Below, piece by piece: positions 45,098 through 54,397 of a stretch of DNA of 64,000 nt. Position 1 is the first letter of the stretch. Each line of letters begins with the position of its first letter. Location of the stretch: contig CAKRTC010000001.1 in the NCBI GenBank assembly GCA_934402055.1, forward strand, positions 186,001 through 250,000. The letters are read 5' to 3'. The notes beneath the pieces are model-generated. The model was not told where the DNA came from, made no database searches, and worked only from the letters and a program-made list of their open reading frames with translations. This DNA is from an uncultured Lachnospiraceae bacterium (lineage in GTDB: Bacteria; Bacillota; Clostridia; Lachnospirales; Lachnospiraceae). The position numbers and the translations under genes were made by a program.

Positions 45098-45625
45098 ATG
45101 GCTAAGGTTGAACTTAAGCAGCCTATAGTTGATGAGATCAAGAGTGTTATCGATGGCGCACAGTCAGTAGTTGCCGTTAGATATCTTGGTATCACCGTAG
45201 ATCAGGATACAAAGCTTCGTAAGGAGCTCCGTGAGAACGGCGTTGTATACAAGGTATACAAGAACACTCTTATCAAGAGAGCTATAGATGGCACAGAGTT
45301 TGCCGGACTTGAGCCGGATCTTGAGGGTCCTACAGCTATTGCCGTTTCTAAGACAGATGCTACAGCACCTGCAAGAATCGTAGCAAAGTATGTTAAGACA
45401 GTTGGTCCGCTTGAGCTTAAGGGCGGAATCGTAGAGGGAGAGTACTATTCAGCAGAGGGTATGACAGCAATCGCTGCTATTCCTTCAAGAGACGAGCTTC
45501 TTTCAAGACTTCTCGGATCTCTCCAGTCACCTATTACAAACTTTGCAAGAGTGCTTAACCAGGTCGCTGAGAAGAGCGGCGAGGGCGCTGCTCCGGCAGC
45601 TGAGGAAGCACCTGCAGCAGAATAA
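45098..45625 (+). CDS. rplJ: Ribosomal protein uL10
   Basis: 175 residues from ATG 45098 behind caggaggt; the open frame further upstream is part of the leader. Sequence VVAVRYLGITVDQDTKLRKELR and YKVYKNTLIKRA are typical. Ala/Glu-rich C-terminus binds L7/L12 dimers. Confidence 0.97.
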   Translation: MAKVELKQPIVDEIKSVIDGAQSVVAVRYLGITVDQDTKLRKELRENGVVYKVYKNTLIKRAIDGTEFAGLEPDLEGPTAIAVSKTDATAPARIVAKYVKTVGPLELKGGIVEGEYYSAEGMTAIAAIPSRDELLSRLLGSLQSPITNFARVLNQVAEKSGEGAAPAAEEAPAAE

Positions 45626-45685
45626 TCAGAATTTATCTTATTTGGCCGCAGATTGAGCGGCAAGTATAATCAGGAGGAAAACGAA

Positions 45686-46060
45686 ATGGCAAAGTTGACA
45701 ACAGCTGAGTTCATCGAGGCTATCAAGGAGCTTTCAGTTCTTGAGCTTAACGATCTCGTAAAGGCAGTAGAGGAAGAGTTTGGCGTATCTGCAGCAGCAG
45801 GCGTTGTAGTTGCAGGTCCTGCAGCAGGCGGAGCAGCAGCTGAGGAGAAGACAGAGTTTGATGTAGAGCTTACAGATGTAGGTCCTAACAAGATCAAGGT
45901 TATCAAGGTTATCCGTGAGATCACAGGTCTCGGACTTAAGGAAGCTAAGGATCTCGTTGAGAGCGCACCGAAGGTTGTTAAGGAAGCTGCTGACAAGGCA
46001 ACTGCTGATGACATCAAGGCTAAGCTTGAGGCTGAGGGATCAAAGGTTACTCTTAAGTAA
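45686..46060 (+). CDS. rplL: Ribosomal protein bL12 (L7/L12)
   Basis: 124 residues from ATG 45686 after caggagg. N-terminal dimer domain, Ala/Gly hinge (AAAGVVVAGPAAGGAAA) and C-terminal domain with ITGLGLKEAKDLVESAPKVVK. Recruits translation GTPases. rpoB does not follow, unlike the common order. Confidence 0.98.
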   Translation: MAKLTTAEFIEAIKELSVLELNDLVKAVEEEFGVSAAAGVVVAGPAAGGAAAEEKTEFDVELTDVGPNKIKVIKVIREITGLGLKEAKDLVESAPKVVKEAADKATADDIKAKLEAEGSKVTLK

Positions 46061-46083
46061 TATTAGCGCATAGCAAGATCATA

Positions 46084-46128
46084 AACGGCATGTGTAGAGA
46101 ATTTATTCTCCTACACATGCCGTTTTTT
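46084..46128 (+). terminator. Terminator after rplL
   Basis: AACGGCATGTGTAG / CTACACATGCCGTT with an inner GAGAA/TTCTC stem, then six T. A very stable hairpin. Confidence 0.93.
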
Positions 46129-46293
46129 GATCTCCAACGGATATATGAAATGTTTATAAGTTTTTAATAATATTTTGCTTATCGTAAGAAAATCCGCGAA
46201 GCCTTTAAGCTACCGTAAGGACTTAAGGCTAAAAAATCGGTATAATAATACCATAATGCTTTGCACGCAAATAATTTAAATGGAGTAGGATTT

Positions 46294-46941
46294 TTGAATA
46301 GATTTAAGTATATAACAAGTCTTTTAGTATTATTAATGAGCTTATCATTTGCAGTACCGGTCATGGCGGCACCGTCGGACGGAACTCAGGATACAGAGTA
46401 TACAGGCATATCGGAGCAACCCGAAGGCGCAGTATCGGATGAAGCTTCAACAGCTGAGTCATCAGATTACGAGGCTAAGGCTGTGAGAGTTATCAATGCG
46501 GTTACCGAAACAGACAGTGCATTGACAGAAGATGTTGAAGAAGAAGCTGCTGTAGCAGCAGAGGAAGCCGCCGCTGTCGAAGAGCAGAGCTCGGGACTCT
46601 CGGGATCAAAGGTAGTCGAATTCGCAAGACAGTTCCTCGGAAGAAATTACCGTTACGGAGGAACAAGCCTTACAAGCGGAACCGATTGTTCCGGATTCAC
46701 CATGGCGGTTTATCGTAATTTCGGGATCTCACTTCCTCATTCGTCAAGATCGCAGAGAAGTATAGGAACGGCAGTAGGCAGCCTTGAGGAGGCAAAAGCC
46801 GGAGATCTTATCTGCTACAGCGGTCATGTTGCTCTCTATATGGGCAACGGACAGATTATACACTCTATGAATTCTAAAAAAGGAGTAGTGATCTCAAATG
46901 CCAGATACAACAGTATCCTTGCAATAAGGAGAGTGCTGTAA
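46294..46941 (+). CDS. Secreted NlpC/P60 peptidoglycan hydrolase
   Basis: 215 residues from TTG 46294; ggagtagga lies just upstream, and a more distal TTG at 46261 has no ribosome site. A signal peptide (to about residue 26, VMAAPSD) is followed by an acidic Ala/Glu-rich linker (about 30-100) and an NlpC/P60 domain with C132 in TDCSGF, H178 in SGHVALYMG and H190. An inverted repeat AGCCTTTAAG/CTTAAGGCT (46200-46230) and a TATAAT (46241-46246) lie before it and may belong to its promoter region. Confidence 0.88.
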   Translation: MNRFKYITSLLVLLMSLSFAVPVMAAPSDGTQDTEYTGISEQPEGAVSDEASTAESSDYEAKAVRVINAVTETDSALTEDVEEEAAVAAEEAAAVEEQSSGLSGSKVVEFARQFLGRNYRYGGTSLTSGTDCSGFTMAVYRNFGISLPHSSRSQRSIGTAVGSLEEAKAGDLICYSGHVALYMGNGQIIHSMNSKKGVVISNARYNSILAIRRVL

Positions 46942-47008
46942 TCAGCAACTGTGTATTGAGCATAATTTTTACAAAAGCACTTCACAAATAAATATTGTTA
47001 ATTATATA

Positions 47009-47094
47009 AAGAGCAGTCGTTTGATAGATATGTACCTTCTTTAGAGAATCTTTGGTACATGGAGACATATCGGATACGAGCTGCTCTTTTTTCT
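47009..47094 (+). terminator. Large branched terminator after the NlpC/P60 gene
   Basis: AAGAGCAG (47009-47016) pairs with CTGCTCTT (47081-47088); an inner arm pairs TGTACC (47031) with GGTACA (47054). Eight-base outer stem with six T. The remaining gene-free stretch 47095-47412 is AT-rich with no gene or repeat that I can support. Confidence 0.8.
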
Positions 47095-47412
47095 TTGCTG
47101 AAGAGAAAGGTAGAATATTACCGACTCCGAAGAGAAAAAGTATCAGATATGAGATGTGATATTTGACTCAGCAAAACGGTTTGATCCGGACTGATTATCC
47201 GAGCACTGCGAGATTTTAATAAAGCCATTTTGTGAATAATTTATCATATTTTATACATATACATAGTAATGTGATGATGTGTCAAAACATATCTTTTCTA
47301 TCAGAAAAGCGTTAATTTTGGTCAGATTGTTACAAAAATATCACAAAACTTATTGAAAAGTGCCGGTAAAATTTGTGAAAATGTTTTTTAATGTATTTAT
47401 TCTTGTTGCATG

Positions 47413-47441
47413 TTGAATTATGTAATTGCATATGATATACA
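47413..47441 (+). promoter_or_regulatory. Candidate promoter of the ATP synthase operon
   Basis: TTGAAT (47413-47418), 17 bases, TATACA (47436-47441), about 55 bases before the first gene. Confidence 0.6.
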
Positions 47442-47496
47442 TGTGATAGTTTGCTAGCAAAATATTTTGATTACTAACTTTTGGAAGATGAAATAA

Positions 47497-47760
47497 ATGA
47501 AAAAATGGACTGAAATGATGAAAAACCTGACTATGCTTTCGCAGTTGGGATTATCCTTCATTACACCCACTTTGATGTGCCTGGCAATATGCTATTGGCT
47601 GAACAAGAGCTTCCAAATAGGTACCTGGATATATTTGATAGGATTTTTCTTCGGACTCGGAAGCTCGTTTATGGTCGCTTACAAATTGTATCTGTCGATC
47701 ATGAACAAGGAGAAGAAGGACGAGAGAAAGAAAACAATAAACTTTAATGAACATGAATGA
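47497..47760 (+). CDS. atpZ: AtpZ/AtpI-family protein
   Basis: 87 residues with two membrane helices (LGLSFITPTLMCLAICYWL and IYLIGFFFGLGSSFMVAY) and a charged tail. This matches the small AtpZ-like proteins found at the head of atp operons, thought to aid c-ring assembly or Mg2+ handling. It starts the operon; atpI-like follows. Confidence 0.75.
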   Translation: MKKWTEMMKNLTMLSQLGLSFITPTLMCLAICYWLNKSFQIGTWIYLIGFFFGLGSSFMVAYKLYLSIMNKEKKDERKKTINFNEHE

Positions 47761-47767
47761 GGTTTTT

Positions 47768-48187
47768 ATGAGTGTTTCTGATCATAAAATCCAGCCTGAA
47801 GTCATTAGGCAGACAAAAAAGGTTGCGGTTATTACTATTTGCGGTCTTTTTTTTATGTGGGCGGTTTTTTGGATATTGTCTGCGGTGGGATTGAATGTTT
47901 CATTTGATAAAAGCGTTGTGCTCGGAGGCATCGGAGGTTCGGCCGTAGCCATTCTTTCATTCTTTATGATAGGTATGACGGTACAGTCTGCGGTAGCTGA
48001 GGAAAATGAAGACAATGCACGAATGAGGATGAAGGCGGGATATTCAAAGCGTATGATGCTGAGGATGTTTTGGGGCATAGCCGCATTTATATTCCCATGC
48101 TTCAACTTCGTGGCGGCAATATTGCCTTTGCTTTTTCCGAATACCGGGATCAAGCTTTTTTACAAATGGATGAGCTCTGATAAATAA
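47768..48187 (+). CDS. atpI: ATP synthase subunit I-like protein
   Basis: 139 residues from ATG 47768; tgagg at 47757-47762 lies just before, inside the end of the preceding gene. Three to four membrane helices. Position between atpZ and atpB and the hydrophobic pattern suit the AtpI chaperone of the c ring. Sequence conservation is weak in this family. Confidence 0.7.
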   Translation: MSVSDHKIQPEVIRQTKKVAVITICGLFFMWAVFWILSAVGLNVSFDKSVVLGGIGGSAVAILSFFMIGMTVQSAVAEENEDNARMRMKAGYSKRMMLRMFWGIAAFIFPCFNFVAAILPLLFPNTGIKLFYKWMSSDK

Positions 48188-48224
48188 TAAATTCGGAGCA
48201 TAGAGTTTTTAGGGAGAAAGTACT

Positions 48225-48983
48225 ATGAATATTGATATATCGGGTGCAAGGATCTTGTATACGGTTCCAATCGATTTTCCGTTCCTCGGAAGGATCGAGA
48301 TCAGTGAGACCATCGCGGTAAGCTGGCTTGTAATGTTCATAATAACATTTACATGCATCTGGCTTACAAGAGGTCTCAGGGAAACAAATATAAATAAGAA
48401 ACAAGCCTTTGCCGAGATGCTTGTGGACATGGCACACAATTTTGTTATCGGCAATATGGGAGAAAAGTTCAGATACATGATACCTTTCGTGGCGGCTCTT
48501 TTCTCAACAAGCCTTATATCCAATCTGATAAGCCTTGTAGGCTTCAGAAGCCCGACGGCGGATCTTTCCACCGAAGCTGCATGGGCAGTAGTCGTCTTCA
48601 TAATGATCACAAAGCAGAAGATCAAGAGTGCCGGTCTCGGAGGCTATCTCAAGGGCTTCACAACACCGATACCGCTTATGACTCCGTTCAATGTTTTGTC
48701 GGAGCTTGCCACACCTGTAAGTATGGCATGCCGTCACTTTGGTAATATCCTTTCGGGAATCGTTATCAACGGACTGATATATGCGGCACTTACTGTTGCG
48801 AGTAAGGTGCTTCTGGGCATGATACCGGGTATGGTAGGAAATATTCTTTCAAATATACCTGTACTTGCAGTCGGAATTCCGGCGATCTTATCAGTCTACT
48901 TTGACTGGTTTACAGCATTTATGCAGGCGTTTATCTTCAGTATGCTGACTGTTATGTATATAGCCAATGCATCAGAGGAATAA
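48225..48983 (+). CDS. atpB: ATP synthase Fo subunit a
   Basis: 252 residues, about six membrane helices. The essential arginine is in the motif MACRHFGNILSG; the C-terminal WFTAFMQAFIFSMLTVMYI helix is standard. Together with the c ring it forms the ion path. Whether it carries Na+ or H+ is decided by the c subunit (see atpE). Confidence 0.95.
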   Translation: MNIDISGARILYTVPIDFPFLGRIEISETIAVSWLVMFIITFTCIWLTRGLRETNINKKQAFAEMLVDMAHNFVIGNMGEKFRYMIPFVAALFSTSLISNLISLVGFRSPTADLSTEAAWAVVVFIMITKQKIKSAGLGGYLKGFTTPIPLMTPFNVLSELATPVSMACRHFGNILSGIVINGLIYAALTVASKVLLGMIPGMVGNILSNIPVLAVGIPAILSVYFDWFTAFMQAFIFSMLTVMYIANASEE

Positions 48984-49056
48984 TAATTAGGAAAAGATAA
49001 TCATAAAGATTATTAATATAAAAATATAACAAGGATTTATTTTAGGGAGGAAAATT

Positions 49057-49335
49057 ATGGATTTCACAGTACTTGCAAAAGGTATAGCACTTGCAGGATG
49101 CGCGATCGGAGCAGGCTGCGCACTTATCTCAGGTATCGGCCCCGGTATCGGAGAAGGTAACGCGGTAGCTAAGGCTCTCGAGGCAATCGGACGTCAGCCT
49201 GAGTGTAAGGGAGATGTTACATCTACCATGCTTCTTGGATGTGCAATTGCAGAGACAACCGGTATCTACGGATTTGTTACCGGTCTGCTTCTTATCTTTG
49301 TGGCTCCGAATATGTTCATGGGCATGCTTGGCTAA
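49057..49335 (+). CDS. atpE: ATP synthase Fo subunit c, two-carboxylate type
   Basis: 92 residues, a helical hairpin with the RQPE loop; ATG 49057 after agggagg. Helix 1 reads GIGPGIGEGNA and helix 2 CAIAETTGIY, giving E33 and E66 with T67. Na+-type c subunits have Gln at the first position and Glu-Ser/Thr at the second. A Glu/Glu pair is the arrangement reported for Fusobacterium nucleatum, a Na+-binding two-carboxylate site. Na+ coupling is therefore likely. Confidence 0.95.
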   Translation: MDFTVLAKGIALAGCAIGAGCALISGIGPGIGEGNAVAKALEAIGRQPECKGDVTSTMLLGCAIAETTGIYGFVTGLLLIFVAPNMFMGMLG

Positions 49336-49390
49336 CTCGGCATTTCATTCAAAATTTTTTTGAAATGTAATTACACAGAGGAGTTTAAGA

Positions 49391-49894
49391 ATGCAGTCAC
49401 AGGATTTAGTTACGATCGTGCCGTGGACATTTGTGGCACAGATCTGCAATCTATTTATACAGATGTATCTGATCAAGCGTTTCCTTTTCAAGCCGATCAG
49501 CGATATGCTCGAGAGACGTAAGGAAAAGGTTGACGCAGAGCTTAAAGAGGCTGTCAAAGCCAATGATGAGGCTCAGCAGATCAGAAAAGAGTATCTGTTG
49601 AATATGTTGGATGCCAGAACAAGAGCAAACGAGATCGTTGCTCAGGCACAGAAAACAGCTTCGATAGAGACTGAAGATATGATCCGTGAGGCGGAGCATC
49701 AGGTTGCTGCCATCAAGTCAAAGGCAGAAGCCGAGATTTCTTTGGAAAAACAGAGAGCTTTAAATGAAATTAAAGATGAGATAGGCGGAATGGCAATGGA
49801 GATTGCCGAGAAGGTCATTGAACGTGAGATCAACGAGGATGACCACGCAAAGCTTATCGAGAGCTTCATTGCGGATGTGGGTGAAAAAGAATGA
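49391..49894 (+). CDS. atpF: ATP synthase Fo subunit b
   Basis: 167 residues: one N-terminal membrane helix (about 10-30), then a long charged coiled coil (about 37-150) that forms the peripheral stalk. ATG 49391 after agaggag. Ends four bases into atpH (ATGA overlap). Confidence 0.93.
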   Translation: MQSQDLVTIVPWTFVAQICNLFIQMYLIKRFLFKPISDMLERRKEKVDAELKEAVKANDEAQQIRKEYLLNMLDARTRANEIVAQAQKTASIETEDMIREAEHQVAAIKSKAEAEISLEKQRALNEIKDEIGGMAMEIAEKVIEREINEDDHAKLIESFIADVGEKE

Positions 49895-50439
49895 CAAAGT
49901 CAGCCAGAATTTACGGCTTAAGCTTATATGACTTAGCTGTTGAATCAGGTATTGCGGGACAGGTGCTTGAACAGTTCAGAGAAGTTCGTGCCATATTCCG
50001 TCAGAACCCCGAGTATGCCGGTCTTTTGTCTAATCCCGGAATATCAAAGGAAGCAAGAAACGGGATGCTTGAAGAAGCATTCGGCGGGCAGATCCATGAA
50101 TATCTGATGAATTTTCTGAAGCTGCTCGGAGATCGCGATATGCTCAGGGAATTGGGAGATTGCTGCGACGAATATGTCAAGCGTTACAATGCGGATAACG
50201 GCATTGTAACAGCGACTGTTCGTACTGCGGTTAAACTTACCAAGGAACAGATGTATACACTTAGGGATAATCTCGAAAAATCAGAGGGTAAAAAGATCTT
50301 CCTTGTTCAGAAGGTGGATAGAACCATTATAGGTGGTCTGAGAGTTGAGATGGAAGGAAGAATGATAGACGGATCCATTTCCAGACATCTGTCTATTATT
50401 TCGAAGAGACTGGGTGATATCAACTTAAGTGCGGACTGA
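49891..50439 (+). CDS. atpH: ATP synthase F1 subunit delta
   Basis: 182 residues. N-terminal helical domain (ARIYGLSLYDLAVESG) and C-terminal IIGGLRVEMEGRMIDGSISRHL motif are typical of OSCP/delta. It joins the peripheral stalk to F1. Translationally coupled to atpF by overlap. Confidence 0.94.
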   Translation: MTKSARIYGLSLYDLAVESGIAGQVLEQFREVRAIFRQNPEYAGLLSNPGISKEARNGMLEEAFGGQIHEYLMNFLKLLGDRDMLRELGDCCDEYVKRYNADNGIVTATVRTAVKLTKEQMYTLRDNLEKSEGKKIFLVQKVDRTIIGGLRVEMEGRMIDGSISRHLSIISKRLGDINLSAD

Positions 50440-50527
50440 TCGGCAGTCAGATACAATTTATAATTCATAAGAAGGTCTTGATATGCACTGTTCCGATTGT
50501 GTGTATCGGGATGCGGAAGGAACTAAT

Positions 50528-52054
50528 ATGCAATTAAAGCCGGAAGAGATTTCGAAGCTTATCCGAAGTCAGATAAAATATTATGAAAAATCGATCCAGG
50601 AAAATGAGCAGGGTATAGTTCTGTCTGTAGGAGACGGTATTGTAAGGGCAACCGGACTTACAAACTGTATGGCAGGTGAGCTGCTTGAGTTTGAAGACAG
50701 AAGCTACGGCATGGCTCAGAACCTTGAGGAAAACAGCGTATCTGTTGTTGTTTTCGGATCGGATGAAAAGATTTCAGAGGGACAGACCGTAAAGCGTACG
50801 GGCAAGGTCGTTTCGGTTCCTGTAGGAGAGGCATTGATCGGACGTGTTGTTAACGCACTCGGACAGCCGATCGACGGAATCGGTCCTATTATAACGGAAG
50901 AGTACCGTTCAATTGAGAGCCCTGCACCGGGAATATGTGAGAGAATGGCTGTTAAGGAGCCGATGGAGACAGGTATCAAGGCAATCGATGCCATGGTTCC
51001 GATCGGAAGAGGACAGCGTGAGCTTATCATCGGTGACAGACAGACAGGTAAGACAACAATAGCCACAGATACTATCATCAACCAGAAGGGTAAGGATGTT
51101 ATCTGCATTTACGTTGCTATCGGGCAGAAGCGTTCTACAGTTGCTAACCTTGTAGAGACACTTACAGTCAACGGTGCAATGGAGTACACCATTGTTGTTG
51201 CTGCAACTGCTTCAGAGTCAAGCCCGCTGCAGTATATAGCTCCGTATTCGGGATGCGCTATGGGAGAGTACTTCATGCATAAGGGCAAGCATGTACTTAT
51301 AGTATATGATGACCTCAGTAAGCACGCTGTTGCTTACCGTGCACTTTCTCTGCTTGTCCGCAGACCACCGGGACGTGAGGCATATCCGGGAGACGTATTC
51401 TACCTGCACTCAAGACTTCTTGAGAGAGCAGCTAAGCTGGATATGGAACACGGCGGCGGATCGCTTACAGCACTTCCTATCATAGAGACACAGGCAGGAG
51501 ACGTATCTGCTTACATTCCTACCAATGTAATCTCTATCACAGACGGACAGATATTCCTTGAGAATGAGCTGTTCCACTCCGGAGTAATGCCGGCTGTTAA
51601 CCCGGGTATCTCGGTATCCCGAGTAGGAGGAAACGCACAGACTAAGGCAATGAAGAAGGTTGCCGGAACTCTTAAGCTTATATATTCACAGTACAGAGAG
51701 CTGCAGAGCTTTGCACAGTTCGGATCGGATCTTGATCCGGATACCAAGGCAAGACTTGAGCAGGGCGCCCGTATCGTGGAGGTACTTAAGCAGAATAAGA
51801 ACGAGCCTGTTGATATGGAAAAGCAGGTAGCTATACTGTATGCGGTAACTAATAAGATGCTTTCAGCCGTTCACAGAGAGAATGTCCGCAGATATGAGAA
51901 GGAGCTCTTCACATATCTTGATACCGATGTAGAAGGACGTTCGGTAATGCGTGAGATCAGAATCTCAGGCAAGCTTGAGTCTGAGACAGAGGCAAAGCTG
52001 AAGCAGGTATTAGAGAGCTACACGAATGACTTTATTGACAGATACCAGAAATAA
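50528..52054 (+). CDS. atpA: ATP synthase F1 subunit alpha
   Basis: 508 residues from ATG 50528, after ggaagg, giving the usual MQLKPEEISKLIRSQI start. An in-frame ATG at 50483 would add 15 residues including two Cys, and has its own aaggtc; it is less likely. P-loop GDRQTGKT at about residues 169-176, and SVSRVGGNAQ near 375. Confidence 0.97.
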   Translation: MQLKPEEISKLIRSQIKYYEKSIQENEQGIVLSVGDGIVRATGLTNCMAGELLEFEDRSYGMAQNLEENSVSVVVFGSDEKISEGQTVKRTGKVVSVPVGEALIGRVVNALGQPIDGIGPIITEEYRSIESPAPGICERMAVKEPMETGIKAIDAMVPIGRGQRELIIGDRQTGKTTIATDTIINQKGKDVICIYVAIGQKRSTVANLVETLTVNGAMEYTIVVAATASESSPLQYIAPYSGCAMGEYFMHKGKHVLIVYDDLSKHAVAYRALSLLVRRPPGREAYPGDVFYLHSRLLERAAKLDMEHGGGSLTALPIIETQAGDVSAYIPTNVISITDGQIFLENELFHSGVMPAVNPGISVSRVGGNAQTKAMKKVAGTLKLIYSQYRELQSFAQFGSDLDPDTKARLEQGARIVEVLKQNKNEPVDMEKQVAILYAVTNKMLSAVHRENVRRYEKELFTYLDTDVEGRSVMREIRISGKLESETEAKLKQVLESYTNDFIDRYQK

Positions 52055-52069
52055 TTGAGGTGTAATTAA

Positions 52070-52927
52070 ATGGCTACAAATATGAAAGCGGTAAAGCAGC
52101 GCATAAAAAGTGTTCAAAGCACTATGCAGATTACCAAAGCAATGGAACTTGTAGCATCCTCTAAACTGCGTAAAGCAAAAGACAGAGCCGACACCTGCCG
52201 TCCGTATTTCCATTCACTCTATGAGACACTTGAGAAGATATCTATGGAGAATACGGATAATGCCTCAAAGTATGTCAGCGGAATAGATAACAAAAAGATC
52301 TGTTATTGTGTGATCGCCGGTGACAGAGGCCTTGCAGGCGGATATAACTCCAATGTATTTAAGCGTCTTGAAAAGGCATCTGCGGGTAAGGAATTCGCTG
52401 TACTTCCTATAGGAAAAAAAGCAGTCGAATACTGCCGCAAGAAGGGTATAGAAATATTAAGCGAGAAGTACGCTGAGGTAGCGGATATAGGCGTGGGAGA
52501 TTGTTTTACCATAGCCAATTCGCTCTGCAGGATGTACCGTGACGGCGAATTCGGACATGTAGAGCTTTGCTACACTAATTTTGTAACAATGCTTACCCAG
52601 CAGACAAGCGTATTCCCGATACTGCCGCTCAGAGAGCTTGCGGATCCGGACAAGGAGAGACCTGTCGTAAAGGAACTCATGATATATGAGCCTGACAGTA
52701 TAACAGTCTTTGATGCTATAGTACCGGAATACATGGCAGGATTCATATACGGAGCTGTCTGTGAAAGTATTGCCAGTGAGCTTGCATCCAGAAGAAATGC
52801 GATGGATGCTGCTTCCAAGAACGCCGGTGAGATGATAGGAAAGCTTAATCTCTACTATAACAGAGCGCGCCAGGCAAATATTACGCAGGAGATCACTGAG
52901 ATTATTGCCGGTTCTGAAGGGGTTTAA
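52070..52927 (+). CDS. atpG: ATP synthase F1 subunit gamma
   Basis: 285 residues. N-terminal KAVKQRIKSVQSTMQITKAMELVASSKL and C-terminal ASKNAGEMIGKLNLYYNRARQANITQEITEI form the rotating coiled coil, the two most conserved parts of the subunit. ATG 52070, 15 bases after atpA. Confidence 0.96.
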   Translation: MATNMKAVKQRIKSVQSTMQITKAMELVASSKLRKAKDRADTCRPYFHSLYETLEKISMENTDNASKYVSGIDNKKICYCVIAGDRGLAGGYNSNVFKRLEKASAGKEFAVLPIGKKAVEYCRKKGIEILSEKYAEVADIGVGDCFTIANSLCRMYRDGEFGHVELCYTNFVTMLTQQTSVFPILPLRELADPDKERPVVKELMIYEPDSITVFDAIVPEYMAGFIYGAVCESIASELASRRNAMDAASKNAGEMIGKLNLYYNRARQANITQEITEIIAGSEGV

Positions 52928-52991
52928 TATCCGGCATGAGCCGATTAAAAATGTCAGAGTTACATAATTTGATTTAAAGAGGAGATCATAT

Positions 52992-54386
52992 ATGAGCAAA
53001 AAGCATACAGGAAAGGTCATTCAGGTCATTGGTCCTGTATTAGACATCCGCTTTGCATATGACGAGCTTCCGGCACTCTTGAGCGCAATTGAGATAGAGC
53101 ATGACGGAAGAAAAATCGTTGCAGAGGTTGCTCAGCAGATAGGTGACAATATAGTTCGCTGCATTGCCATGAATTCGACCGACGGTCTTGTACGCGGTGC
53201 AGAGGCTGTAGATACAGGAAATCCTATAAGCGTACCTGTAGGAGAGGAATGTCTCGGACGAGTATTCAATCTGCTTGGTGAGCCGGTAGATAATCTTCCG
53301 GCACCGGAGACAGCCGAGAGATGGCCTATCCATCACAGTGCGCCTGCTTACGACGAGCAGACTACTTCAACAGAGATACTTGAGACAGGAATCAAGGTCG
53401 TTGACCTTATCTGCCCATATGCAAAGGGTGGTAAGATCGGTCTGTTCGGCGGTGCCGGAGTTGGTAAGACAGTTCTTATCATGGAGCTTATCCACAATGT
53501 CGCTACCGCACACGGCGGACTCTCGGTATTTACCGGAGTAGGAGAGCGTACAAGAGAGGGTAACGATCTTTGGAATGAGATGAAGGAGAGCGGAGTTATC
53601 GACAAGACCGCCATGGTTTACGGTCAGATGAACGAGCCGCCGGGAGCAAGAATGAGAGTCGGTCTCTCGGGACTGACCATGGCAGAGTACTTCCGTGATG
53701 TCAAGAATCAGGACGTGCTTCTGTTCATCGACAATATCTTCCGTTTCACACAGGCAGGTTCTGAGGTTTCGGCACTTCTCGGCCGTATGCCTTCAGCCGT
53801 AGGATATCAGCCTACACTTGCAAATGAGATGGGCGCTCTTCAGGAGAGAATCACTTCGACACTTAAGGGATCCATCACATCGGTACAGGCTGTATATGTA
53901 CCGGCGGATGACCTTACAGACCCGGCTCCGGCTACGACCTTCACACACCTGGATGCTACAACCGTACTTTCAAGAGATATCGCCAGCCAGGGTATCTATC
54001 CTGCTGTTGATCCGCTTGATTCTACCAGCCGTATCCTCTCACCGGAGGTCGTAGGTACAGAGCATTACGAGATCGCAAAGGGCGTACAGAAGGTACTTCA
54101 GAAGTACAGAGAGCTTCAGGATATCATCGCCATCATGGGTATGGACGAGCTTTCGGAGGATGATAAGACAGCCGTTAACCGTGCAAGAAAAATCCAGAGA
54201 TTCCTTTCACAGAGCTTCTCTGTAGCAGAGCAGTTTACAGGTATGCCGGGACAATATGTTCCGCTTAAGGAAACACTCAGAGGCTTCAAGATGATCCTTA
54301 ACGGTGAGTGTGACGATATTCCGGAGAGCTGCTTCCTGTTTACCGGAACCATCGATGAGGTATTTGCAAAAGCCGGAAAGAATTAA
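52992..54386 (+). CDS. atpD: ATP synthase F1 subunit beta
   Basis: 464 residues; ATG 52992 after agaggag. P-loop GGAGVGKT at about residues 153-160, GERTREGNDLW with the catalytic glutamate, and the ALLGRMPSAVGYQPTLA segment. Catalytic subunit of F1. Confidence 0.98.
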   Translation: MSKKHTGKVIQVIGPVLDIRFAYDELPALLSAIEIEHDGRKIVAEVAQQIGDNIVRCIAMNSTDGLVRGAEAVDTGNPISVPVGEECLGRVFNLLGEPVDNLPAPETAERWPIHHSAPAYDEQTTSTEILETGIKVVDLICPYAKGGKIGLFGGAGVGKTVLIMELIHNVATAHGGLSVFTGVGERTREGNDLWNEMKESGVIDKTAMVYGQMNEPPGARMRVGLSGLTMAEYFRDVKNQDVLLFIDNIFRFTQAGSEVSALLGRMPSAVGYQPTLANEMGALQERITSTLKGSITSVQAVYVPADDLTDPAPATTFTHLDATTVLSRDIASQGIYPAVDPLDSTSRILSPEVVGTEHYEIAKGVQKVLQKYRELQDIIAIMGMDELSEDDKTAVNRARKIQRFLSQSFSVAEQFTGMPGQYVPLKETLRGFKMILNGECDDIPESCFLFTGTIDEVFAKAGKN

Positions 54387-54397
54387 GGGTGGCTGCG

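Noticed and set aside
46981..47094. Small RNA gene at the large hairpin after the NlpC/P60 gene
   Set aside because: A TTCACA/TATATA pair precedes it, but the hairpin itself reads simply as a terminator with a T tract.
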